Program-made: the position numbers and the translations under genes
Part shown: positions 31,123-40,790 of the stretch, piece by piece
How positions within the stretch are numbered: position 1 is the first letter of the stretch
How the letters are laid out: the number at the start of each line of letters is the position of its first letter
Notes under the pieces: generated by a model
Told to the model about the DNA's origin: nothing
What the model saw: the letters and a program-made list of their open reading frames with translations, nothing else
The model's database searches: none
Source of the DNA: Tribonema minus
Taxonomy: Eukaryota > Sar > Xanthophyceae > Tribonematales > Tribonemataceae
Direction of reading: 5' to 3'
DNA: 64,000 nucleotides
Assembly: GCA_017506865.1 (NCBI GenBank)
Contig: JAFCMP010000312.1
Location: forward strand, 682,001 to 746,000

Positions 31123-31139
31123 ACCAGTGTACTTGTGGC

Positions 31140-33107
31140 TCAGTTTCCGTTGATGTGCGGACCCGCAAAGAAGTCTGTCATGAGGCTCTGCTTAACCTGC
31201 GCATGCTGCTGCCCGAGATGCATGATGGCACGCTGTGCGAGGCTGTCGGCACACTTCCACAACGTGGGCCATTCCTCATCTGCTACCCCTAGCGCTGCAG
31301 CCAGGGTGCGGCAGATATCCGTGAACCCTCTGGACGCATCTACGTTGATGTTGAGAGCCCCCTCCACTGGTGGCAATCTGTCTCGTGTGCGCACGACCTG
31401 GTAGCCCCTTTGCGCGAGCGCCACCGTGTCCCGCACATCTTTAGGCTTGTCTTTATGCCAGAAATAGCCGTCATGGAAGAATGCACGCTGCCCGACCATC
31501 ATGTCTGGCATCACCACCTCTTCCCAGTGGCACTTAAACCGCTGGCTGATGGCTTCGATGAATTTGAGCAGGTCATCACCTCCACTCCACACCACAAATG
31601 CTATAGCGTCTGGGAAGATCTCCTCCACAGATCGTGTGCCGATGTTGTTGATATGGCAGATCTCACCGCGACATAATTCCAGCCTCCGACCATGCGGACA
31701 CTTTCTGCGTACATCTAGCATGTCTGCCAGCTTGCAGTCGCCGCAGTGGGTCGGCCTGCTGTCCTCCGTCCCAAATATGGGTATCTTTCTTTCACATTTC
31801 TCACACTTCTTGTTTGAAACATCTCGCATATCTGCCATCTTGCAGTCTCTACAGTGAGTGGGGCTGCCATCCTCCTTCCCGAAGCTGGGTTGCTTCAACC
31901 CACACTTCACGCACTTCCTGCTTCGGACATATCGCATGTCTGCCGTCTTGCAGTCACCGCAGTGGGTGGGACTTCCATCCTCCGTCCCAAAGGTGGGTGT
32001 CTTTACTTCACACCCCCTGCACTTCCTGCTTCGGACATCTCGCATGTCTGCCGTCTTGCAGTCACCGCAGTGGGTGGGGTGGCCCTCCTCCGTTTCAAAG
32101 CTTGGTCGCTTTAGACTGCACCCCTTGCACATCCTGCTTCGGACATCCCGCATGTCTGCGGTCTTGCAGTCGCCGCAGTGGGTGGGACTTCCATCCTCTG
32201 TCCCAAAGTTTGGTTGCTTGAGACTGCACTGCACGCACTTATTGTTGTAAACATCTTGCATATCTTCCGTCTTGCAGTCACCGCAGTGGGTGGGGCTGCC
32301 GTCCTCGATCCCGAAGATGGGTATCTTTAGTCCACACCCCTGGCACATCTTGTGTGCAACATCTTGCATGTCTCCAGTCTTGTGATCCGAGCACCACTGT
32401 GCTCCTACCCCAGGGACGTTGTAGGACGGCGCCTTGCTGCATCCTTGCTGGCGACATACCCTAAGGCGTTGGTGCTCCCCACACCATTTGCGCTTCGCTG
32501 GATTGCTGCAGCCTTTCACAGAACACTGTTTGGCCGCTTTTCTGCGCTTGCCAGGATTGCTACTGCGTCGCTTACGTTTGCCTCCCACCGCGCCCTCTTG
32601 CCCTGGTGCAGATGGTCCGGAGCAGTCATCTTGGCAGGGAGGTTGGATGTCGTTGCCGAGGAGGGTCACCTCGGCAAGAGGGGGGGCAGGGATGATGGGC
32701 AGAGCTAGCGCATCGACAAAACGATGCAGGTACTGCCGAGTGGCCCATCTCGTGATCAGCCGCATCATAACCGGTCCCTTCCTGCAACATGGCGCGTCAT
32801 CGTCCATGCTAACCAGCACATTCAAGCTGCTCTTGCACTTTGTCGGATGGACGCGCACACTGCAGCTGTCCAATGGCATGATAGTGTCGCACGCACTAGC
32901 CCCTCTGGGTGCTGCCACCAGATGCTCCTCCTGTGTCTTACTACTCACCTGCTCCTTGGCAGTTTCTGCAGCACGCTTTGCAGCGCGCCTCTCTTCTGCA
33001 ATTCGTTGTGTGTATGCGAAATATGCCAAGGTATGCTCCTCACGTTCATGTGCATCGGACAAATTGACAGTCTTAACCTCTACCGCTTTGAGGGCGTCCC
33101 TGCACAC
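31140..33107 (-). CDS. EsV-1-7-type Cys-repeat protein fused to a Vsr-like nuclease domain
   Basis: The frame encodes 655 residues. From the N-terminus: an Arg/Glu/Ala-rich helical segment (YxQRxAEERRAAKRAAE) that continues the repeats upstream; a basic KRKRRSSNPGKRRK stretch, a likely nuclear signal; one canonical EsV-1-7 repeat (C-x4-C...C-x2-H-K-x2-D-M-x-D-V); six further 36-residue repeats of form C-x2-C-x-x-K-x-P-x-F-G-x-E-D-G-x-P-T-H-C-x2-C-K-x2-D-M-x-D-V; a CPHGRRLELC-GEIC knuckle. The last about 190 residues read like a Vsr/DUF559-type endonuclease: FPDAIAFVVWSGGDD, FFHDGYFWHKDKPKD, GYQVVRTRDR. EsV-1-7 repeats are known from brown algae, some green algae and a phaeovirus. The fusion is not one I know. 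Upstream coding sequence (33.1-33.9 kb) appears to belong to the same product. Confidence 0.7.
   Translation of the reverse strand: MCRDALKAVEVKTVNLSDAHEREEHTLAYFAYTQRIAEERRAAKRAAETAKEQVSSKTQEEHLVAAPRGASACDTIMPLDSCSVRVHPTKCKSSLNVLVSMDDDAPCCRKGPVMMRLITRWATRQYLHRFVDALALPIIPAPPLAEVTLLGNDIQPPCQDDCSGPSAPGQEGAVGGKRKRRSSNPGKRRKAAKQCSVKGCSNPAKRKWCGEHQRLRVCRQQGCSKAPSYNVPGVGAQWCSDHKTGDMQDVAHKMCQGCGLKIPIFGIEDGSPTHCGDCKTEDMQDVYNNKCVQCSLKQPNFGTEDGSPTHCGDCKTADMRDVRSRMCKGCSLKRPSFETEEGHPTHCGDCKTADMRDVRSRKCRGCEVKTPTFGTEDGSPTHCGDCKTADMRYVRSRKCVKCGLKQPSFGKEDGSPTHCRDCKMADMRDVSNKKCEKCERKIPIFGTEDSRPTHCGDCKLADMLDVRRKCPHGRRLELCRGEICHINNIGTRSVEEIFPDAIAFVVWSGGDDLLKFIEAISQRFKCHWEEVVMPDMMVGQRAFFHDGYFWHKDKPKDVRDTVALAQRGYQVVRTRDRLPPVEGALNINVDASRGFTDICRTLAAALGVADEEWPTLWKCADSLAQRAIMHLGQQHAQVKQSLMTDFFAGPHINGN
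31690..32345 (-). repeat. 108-bp coding tandem repeats (six units)
   Basis: Six in-frame units of 108 bp encode the 36-residue Cys repeats of the nuclease-fused protein. Nucleotide similarity is high between the middle units (31920-32220), where GTCTTGCAGTC(A/G)CCGCAGTGGGT recurs, showing recent unequal exchange or conversion. Outer units are more diverged. Confidence 0.85.
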
Positions 33108-33915
33108 GCCATTGAAGGCTCAGGCTCAACACTGTCAGGCCTGACTTGTTGTTGCGTCGGCGCAGTGACGCTCTCACTGCAATTGCCCATATCGTCACAC
33201 ACAATTGCCGCTCTGGGTGCTGCCGGAAGAGGTTGCGGCCTATTACTCACCTGCTCTGTGGCAGCTTCTGCAGCACGCTTCGCAGCGCGCCTCTCTTCTG
33301 CAAGTCGTTGTGTGTATGCAAAAAATGTCAGTGCATGCTCCTGTTGCGCACGTGCATCGAACAAATTGACAGTCTTGACCTCTATCGGCAGCTTGGAGGG
33401 TTTCCTGGCCGCACACAATATAGGAGGCTCGGGCTCAGCATTGTCAGATTGGGCAGCAGTTGAGACTTGTGTCGTCGGCGCAGTGACGCTCTCACTGCAA
33501 CTGCCCATATTGTCACAGACAACTGCCGAATCGGATCTGGGTGCTGCCGGAAGAGGCTGCAGCGTATTACTCACATGCTCCTTGGCAGTTTCTGCAGCGA
33601 GCTTTGCAGCGCGCCTCGCTTCTGCACATCGTTGTGTGTACGCAAAGTATGCCAAGGTATGCTCCTCCCGTTCGCGCGCATCCCACATATTGACAGTGTT
33701 GACGTCTATCGGCAGCTTGTTGACGGGCACTGCTGCTGTGTCTGCTTTCACCACAGGCTCCTTCCGTGCCTTCTTGCACCCCTGCTCATTCTCAGCATCT
33801 GCAATGCGCTTTCAGCGTGTTGCTCCTCACTACGTTGCTTCCTCTCCGCCTCCCTCTGCGCCATATATGCCAATGCATGCTCCTGTTGTGCACGCACGTC
33901 CCTGACTGCCTCCAT
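33010..33915 (-). CDS. Helical repeat region probably belonging to the Cys-repeat/nuclease gene
   Basis: Four copies of a helical unit (T-V-N-x-x-D-A-R-x-x-E-E-H-x-L-x-x-F-A-Y-T-Q-R-x-A-E-x-R-R-A-A-K) are centred near 33880, 33680, 33350 and 33040. Linkers contain P-L-P-A-A-P-R and a D-x-M-G-x-C-S-E-S-V-T-A-P-T motif. The frame 33754-33080 ends just inside the start of the 31140-33107 frame, whose first residues continue the same repeat, so they are most simply parts of one product joined by splicing or now interrupted. The units are charged and likely coiled coil. Family not recognised. Confidence 0.45.
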
Positions 33916-34333
33916 ATCCAACAAGTGTGCCGAGGCAGTAATGATTCTATGATGCCTGTTGAAAGTGAAGTGAATTGAGTTGCTCACAGTGACGTTGTGC
34001 GTTTTAAGTAAGTGATGCGTCACTGCCTGATGTACATTTCGTACGCGCCTCACTGCTTGATATACATTTATTTGGCGCTTCAGTGACCGCGACCCGGGCA
34101 TGTCAAAACTGCAGTTCATCCCTTGCAAGTTAGTAAGGTACAAAATGGAGAAGTGAAGACACCACGTTGAGCGAGGTGGAAAAATATGTATCTGGAAATT
34201 GAGCAGGGACTGGTTCGCACACATGCTATATGCTCAAGCTACACCCATGGAATATAAGGGCACATGCACCATTTCTTATTACTGATTTTATTGATGGTGT
34301 TGGTATCTTGCTTGTTTTCAATTCATTGTGTAC
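33916..34333. other. Spacer upstream of the repeat/nuclease gene; no gene seen
   Basis: About 400 bp of AT-richer DNA between the minus-strand repeat-coding region and the retrotransposon. A short direct repeat (CACTGCCTGATGTACATTT-like) occurs near 34020-34075. The 10-bp target duplication of the retrotransposon starts at 34324. Confidence 0.5.
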
Positions 34334-37300
34334 GTACGGACTTGTATTTATAAAGGCCCAAGGGAGGCCGGGTTGCCTATGCAATCGAAAAGCTTGCGTC
34401 AACGCAGCAGCCTAGTCTGCGCTGTGTCCTAGGAGCTTGGATACCGGCGCTGCAACACAGCCCAGCATTCGCGCTCCGCGTGTGTACGCCATGACGCGCT
34501 CCGCCAACTCCCGCGCCAGCGACATGCGCTGAGCTCAATGAGGATCTGACGCTTAGCTAACCCGGCCTTGCGTAACACATCTGCCTTCCCCCCCCCTGAG
34601 CACAGTGCTGAATGCATTGCCAACTCCTTGACAAAAAGTCTTGTCTGCTTGCCCAGCCGTCCGTACGACTCCTGCACGAATGGCACAAAAGCCCAAGATG
34701 ACGTCAAGGTGCCGGTGTGGTGCTTGACCTTCGCGTCCTCCCCCACCCCAGCAGCATAGCCGTCCGTGTTCGAGCGTGTTCGAGGCTTTTGTTTTGCCTG
34801 TCAGGTACGAGCTCGCTGTGGGCGCGCGCACACTTGTGTCTAGCACTATTCCCTTGTTACGGTATGCACTGCTAAAGTGCAGACACCCTGGGTCAATGAC
34901 TGTGTCCGCCCGATACCCCGGTACCTTGAAGACACTAGCGTCCTCATTGCGGACAATAGAGACATGATGCTGTCTCAAGATGCGCTGCAGGCACCGCTTT
35001 TGGGCAGTGTGTGTCGCGTTGTGCCCCCGTATGTGCTGGCTGGGGCAGCTGATCGCATGCGTGGAGGTGGGGCTCACGTCACTGCACCGCCATGGGCACA
35101 CCTTGCCCTGTATGCCCCACCCGTCTATGAAGATCGCAACCAAAATCATCGTGGCTGCTGCCATACTGGACATGGGCGCCGCACCCGGGCGGTCATTGGC
35201 AGCGGGTGGCACGCTCATCCACGCCATTGCCCCGGACGCACGCTGGCTGCGCAGCTGCGCCAAGACCCGCGCGCTAGCCTGTTGGCGGCGGCGGCTGGTG
35301 TCGCGCGAGTCATCAATAGGTGCAGCCTGCGTCAGCTTGCCCTCGGCACCGGCCGAGGCAGCCTCTAGGTCCTTCACCAGGCAATCCTCGTATTGGCGTC
35401 GAAGAACATTTGAAAGGCCGGCCTGTAGTCCGTGTGTGAAGTGACCGCGCCGGCGGCGGGGCACTACCTTCCTGCAGATCTCGTCAGCATAGGCCTCCCA
35501 GTCGTCGTCGTCGTCCTCCTGCCCGCCGCTGCATTTGCTTTCTTCCGCGCTAGTTTGTGTTTTAGCGGGCGTGGAAGAGGCAGCCGCGGCAGCGGCTTGA
35601 GGGCCAGGTACAGTCGCCGCCGCAGCGGCCGCCTTGGCGCCAGGCGCAATGGCGTGGGTGTGTGGGGCTGGCTCAGTGGTCGCCGTCTCCGTGACGGCCG
35701 TTGCGGCGTAGATCGCTCGCACCGCAGTGGGGAGCGTCGACGCTGCGGCCGTCGTATCTGCTGCCCACCGTAGCAACGGTGCTGGGAGCTGCTCGGTCAC
35801 AGCTGCGCGTGATTTTTCGCCGCCATCAGCTGTCAGCGCTCGTGTAGAGCGTCGCACGGCCTCGATGATTGGCGGCAGTCCCTGGTCCTCGCGAATTGTG
35901 CATGAGTGCTGCGCGAACCAGGTGACTGCGCCGTGTTCGTCAGTACCGAGTCTCAAGGCCCCTGCTGCCACAGTTACATGAATTATTGCTGGCCGCAGTG
36001 TTGTGCATGCCTGGGCCGTGTATGCGGCTGGTGCCAGTAGCCCCAATAGCGGCATGCCCAGACTGCCTCGTCGCTCCGGCAATCGTGATGCTCGCAGCGG
36101 CACTGCGATGTCCGTGAGTTCTTGCGGGCCCAAGCGCGGCAATACCAGCACGCTGCCACTGCTGGCTTCTTCATCGTCGCCAGCAGTGCAGGCGGCCAGC
36201 AGGTGTGACTTCATGGCTGCCGCGGTAGCGCAGCCGTGCAGGTGCAGCATGCGTTCAAGCGTCCATGCACAGAACCCGTCAAGCGCCTGCAACCATGTCT
36301 CACTCAAAGCTGTGTCAACAACCCGAGCTAAGAAGCCCATGCGCTTCGACAGTGACCTGCGCAGAATGAACTGTGCTGCCTGTAGGTGATGCCGCGCCAT
36401 TCCAGCCAGCTGCCACGACAATCGCCACGTCCCTGCGTCAACAAGATGCTTGCTCATGGCAGCATGCACATAGGCTGGGTGCCCTACCGGTACCCCGACC
36501 GATGTAAAGCCCTGATTGGACTCTGGCATGGTGGCGTCCACAAACGGTATGTCAAGGGCGCGCAGGCGTGCTCTGGCCGCTTCATCAAACACTGTGCCGC
36601 GCATGGCGATGGCCAGCGACTTGTCTGGTCGAACGCGTAAGCCCCCTGCCGCCAGCCGGCGGATCACCTCTGCCACCCCAGCGGCTGCTGTATCGTCGAA
36701 ATAGGCAGCTTGCAGCACTCGAGGTCATCCAGGAAAGCGCAGTGCGGGGCTGGCGGTTCCGCTGTGCTGTGGCCGTAGGCCGGCATACTGCCGGGTGTCG
36801 CATTCACTCCATCAGGGTAGACGTGTAGGAAGGCCGCTGCCACTGCAAAGTATAGCGGCCCTAGAGGGTCCCCTTGCTGGCACCCTCAGGTGGGAGCAGA
36901 TAATGCGAGCTTCGCCGTTCACCTCCTCTCGCATCTCTGGGGCAGTGTCACCACAGTATACGGACTCAAAGTGCGGGAGCAGCTCCGGACAGAAGAGCAT
37001 AAGCCCCCGCACAATGGCGGCGCGATCCACACTGTTAAATGCGTTCTCACAGTCCAGCTGGATTGTGGTGCCATACAGCTCGTGCCACACACGCGCGCGC
37101 GCTGCCACATGCTCGACGCCAGACCGGTATCCTACGCCAAACTGCGACATGGAGGCCAGCAGCCCCGATATCTTGCCCTTGACGCTCCGTGCCGCTGTGG
37201 ACCCGAGGAGTCTGCGCCAGACACTGGAGCAGGCAATCGGACGCCGCTTCTGTCCTATGCCTGAGAGGGCCGCGGCGCGGAGAAGCCGTTGCGATTGCTC

Positions 37301-37921
37301 CGGCAGCAGTTCAGGCTCAACAAGCAGCGTCGTGAACACCTTGGCCAGGTGATGGGCGAAAGCCGGTTCCATCACATCTGATTCTGAATCACCAGCTAGT
37401 CCTGGCGAGGCTTTGTCCCCGGGGCGGGTAGCTGCTTTCACTGGCGCACCAGGCCCAGCGGCCATCAAGAGGTGTTCATAGCGTAGGCCGTCCAGCCCAC
37501 CTGCCTTCGCCGCCCCTGCTGCGGACAAGGTCGACAGTATGTCTGTTGCGTCCACCTCGAGGCGCCGTCCGGCTGCGCTGGCAGCATCGGATTCCTCAGG
37601 CCTATCGCTGTGATCATGCGCCTGGCCCGATTCGAAGACAGGACCGCTCCTGCCAGTGGGCCCGGCGGTCGCTGCTACCCCTGCGCTGTGCAAGCAGTGC
37701 CGCCGTGCGTCGCGTACCAGGCCGCGCACTTGCTCCATTGGCGTACCGACTACCCCCGGCCGGGTGCCAGTTTCAGGGTGCTTTGCTGCCAGCACCTGTG
37801 CAGTGACCTCGTCTGCTGGGGCGCATGCTTCACGCGCCTCTAGTCGTGCGGCAGCCAGGCCTACCCCCCGTCGCTTGCCTGAGAGGGCAGCGCACGCTGT
37901 TTGCTGCCTGGAGTCAGCCTC
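34334..37921 (-). mobile_element. Non-LTR retrotransposon (OTU/RT/RLE family), 5'-truncated copy 1
   Basis: Homologous to the 3' half of the long copy at 50.6-57.7 kb. It begins at EADSRQQTACAALSGKRRG and runs through the reverse transcriptase (LDCENAFNSVDR) and the C-terminal restriction-like endonuclease to the shared 3' end AATACAAGTCCGTAC. The 10-bp target duplication CATTGTGTAC (plus strand) lies at 34324-34333 and 37922-37931. Against the long copy it has a 1-bp insertion before the RT GDPLGPLYF block, a 1-bp loss just after the FLDD block, and an 11-bp duplication near the endonuclease, so it is not functional. Truncation at the 5' end with intact 3' end is classic target-primed reverse transcription. 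Confidence 0.9.
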
Positions 37922-37984
37922 CATTGTGTACTCTCTTTGAAAGTTTCATCCCCCTGCAACCTGCATCCTGGTTATGACGTGTAC

Positions 37985-40060
37985 CATGTGCAGGGCATGG
38001 ACTGGCGCCAAACTTGTACAGCTTTTGCTCAACTGTCAACGGAACAGCAGCCTGCCAAGGATGGTGAGAGCTCAACACAGGTAATCTATATTGTTGAAGT
38101 TCCTGAGGCTGGGCCTGTCGAGAAAAGAGTTCATGAAGTGTAAATAATTGTATCTCATGATCGAAAGTGTTGGTGGGGTCAGGCTGAGAGAGGTTCAAGC
38201 GTTCCCTACATCAGCAGTCACCATACTCAGCCTTACGGCATAAACTTGAACTTTGGCACACACTTTAAGTTCCTGAGGCTGGGTCTGTCGAAAAAAGTAT
38301 TTCTCAGAGGCTGACCCTCAACGGGCCTGGTACGACGCTCGCTAGATTTTCGTAACCTGCAAATAAATAGGGCTGCTGATCAGAAGTGTAGGTGAGATCA
38401 GTGTAAGAGAGCTTCAAGCGTCCCCAGCATTAGCAGAGGCCATACTAAGGCTTAGAGCACAAAGTTGAACTTGTGTTGAAATTGACGTTCTTGAGGCTGG
38501 ACCTATCGAGAAAAGGGTTTATCAAGTATAAATAGTTGTGGCTCATGATCGAAAGTGAGGGGGAGGTCAGGCTGAGTGAGGTTCAATCTATCCCTACATG
38601 AGCAGTCGCCATACTCAGCCTTACAGCACACACTTGAACTTCTGAGCACACTTGAAGTTCCAGAGGCTGGGCCTGTCGAAAAAAGGGTTCATAAAGTGAA
38701 AGTAATTGTGGCTCATGATCAAAAGTGAGGGGCAGGTCAGGCTAAGAGAGGTTCAATCTATCTCTAAATGAGCAGTCACCATACTCAGCCTTACGGCACA
38801 AAGTTGAACTTTGGCACACACTTGAAGTTCCAGAGGCTGGGCCTGTCGAAAAAAGTATTTCTCAGAGGCTGACCCTCAACGGGCCTGGTACGACGCTCAC
38901 TAGATTTTCGTAACCTGCAAATGAATAGGGCTGCTGATCAGAAGTGTAGGTGAGATCAGTGTAAGAGAGCTTCAAGCGTCCCCAGCATTAGTAGAGGCCA
39001 TACTAAGGCCTAGAGCACAAAGTTGAACTTGTGTCAAAATTGAAGTTCCTGTTGCTGGGCCTGTCGAGAAAAGGGTTCATAGAGTGTAAATAATTGTGGC
39101 TCATGATCGAAAGTGAGGGGCAGGTCAGGCTAAGTGAGGTTCAATCTATCCGTACATGAGCAGTCGCCATACTCAGCCTTGCAGCACAAACTTGAACTTT
39201 GGCACACACTTGAAGTTCCAGAGGCTGGGCCTGTCGAAAAAAGTATTTCTCAGAGGCTGACCCTAAACGGGCCTGGTACGACGCTCGCTAGATCTTCGTA
39301 ACCTGCAAATAAATAGGGCTGCTGATCAGAAGTGTAGGTGAGATCAGTGCAAGAGAGCTTCAAGCGTCCCCAGCATTAGCAGAGGCCATACTAAGGCTTA
39401 GAGCACAAAGTTGAACTTGTGTCAAAATTGAAGTTCCTGTTGCTGGGCCTGTCGAGAAAAGGGTTCATAGAGTGTAAATAATTGTGGCTCATGATCGAAA
39501 GTGAGGGGCAGGTCAGGCTAAGTAAGGTTCAATCTATCCCTACATGAGCAGTCGCCATTTCATCAGCCTTGCAGCACAAACTTGAACTTTGGCACACACC
39601 TGAAGTTCCAGAGGCTGGGCCTTTCGCACAAAGTATTCCTCAGAGGCTGACCCTAAATGGGGTTGGTACGACGCTCGCTAGATTTTTGTAACCTGCAAGT
39701 AAATAGGGCTGCTGATCAGAAGTGTAGGTGAGATCAGTGTAAGACAGCTTCAAGCTTTCCCTACATCAGCAGTCAACATGCTCGGCCTTACATCACAAAC
39801 TGACCTTATGCTGAAACTTGAAGTTCTTGACCTTATGCTGAAACTTGAAGTTCTTGGGGCTGGGCCTGTTGAGAGAAAAGTTCACAAGAGTGTAAATCAT
39901 TGTGGATCGAAAGTGTTGGTGGGGTCAGGCTAAGAGAGGTTTAAGCTCCCCATACATCAGCCGTCACAATCCGCAGCCTTATATTATAGCACACGCTTGA
40001 ACTTTTGTGCACACTTGAAGTCCCCGAGGCTGGGCCTGTCGATAAAAGCTGATGTTCAAT
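37985..40060 (+). repeat. Satellite-like array, left
   Basis: Tandem array made of two related unit types. Type A (about 170 bp) has GAGGCTGGGCCTGTCGA, GTGGCTCATGATCGAAAGTG, GAGCAGTCGCCATACTCAGCC. Type B (about 215 bp) has TTTCTCAGAGGCTGACCCT, GACGCTCGCTAGATTTTCG, GCTGCTGATCAGAAGTGTAG, CCCAGCATTAGCAGAGGCC. They alternate in a higher-order A-B pattern; type B occurs four times (about 38370, 38930, 39318, 39708). The reverse complement of both unit types forms the array at 46.4-48.3 kb. No coding potential. Confidence 0.9.
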
Positions 40061-40790
40061 TCCTCTAATTCTTCAGCTACTCTTTTGTTGACCTTCTCTC
40101 AGTCATCACATCCATCGCAGCTGCATCAACACAACACACGTGACACGCAGAGCATGGATCGGCGCCAACCTCGTACAGCGACAGCCAGTGAAGACGCTGC
40201 ACCACACCATGCAGCAACGAAGCTACAGAGCTTCTGCTGAAGTGTTGATGAACTGAACTGCACCAAGATGGTGAGAGTTACGCCACACTTCTTGATTATA
40301 TAATTTGACATGCATGATCTCCACTGCTTATCTTGTGCCAACGTGGCGTTTCCTGTCCTTCAACATGTTTAGTAGATGCAAGCAACGCCAATGCTGGGAC
40401 CTCAGTCACTTCCTCAGCGTTTGAATGTTGTTAATAAATGTGGTAGCTCATCTTCTCTAAGCGTGTGACTTTCTGACACGACACATATGCCGCACGCGTT
40501 CATGGTACACACCGTTCTGATCTACAGTGACATGCCACCATAATGTTTCGCACTATTATATCTTATCTACTGCTGCTGCAGGGCGTCTTTTGTGTGTCAA
40601 CCTCGATGCTGCAGCCGAGGTGGTGACCGCTGCTGTTGCTACAATTGGTCCATGCCATGTGATTGTCCAACATGTTTGCAGCATGCCATAACACCTTGCA
40701 AACCATCGTGCATTACAATCAACAAAAACAAGTAGAAAGAAGAGACTTGGGCACACACAACAGAATTTGGACATTTAATGTAGAACACTT
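40061..40790. other. Spacer inside the inverted arrays; no gene seen
   Basis: Holds one copy (about 40150-40275) of a motif also found at 30970-31070 and 37995-38080. AT-rich sequence follows to the end of the recombinase region. No conserved reading frame. Confidence 0.5.
40150..40275 (+). repeat. Three-copy motif ending GATGGTGAGAG
   Basis: GCATGGATCGGCGCCAA, GTACAGCGACAGCCAGTGAAGAC and AAGATGGTGAGAGTT recur in order at 37995-38080 (GCATGGACTGGCGCCAA ... AGGATGGTGAGAGCTC) and at 30970-31070 (GGAATGGTGCCAA, GTACAGCGTCTGCCAGTGAAGAC, AAGATGGTGAGAGCTC). The outer two copies open with an ATG-initiated M-D-(W/R)-R-Q-x-x-T-A reading. This may be a short first exon with a GTGAGAG donor, or a remnant of a common element end. 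Confidence 0.5.

Noticed and set aside
31814-32250. Plus-strand Ser/Cys/Leu-rich repeat frames
   Set aside because: They are the complement of the 108-bp coding repeats of the minus-strand Cys-repeat protein.
34980-36640. Several plus-strand frames of 100-165 codons across the retrotransposon copy
   Set aside because: They recur at the same places in all three copies on the strand opposite the polyprotein, so they are antisense shadows.
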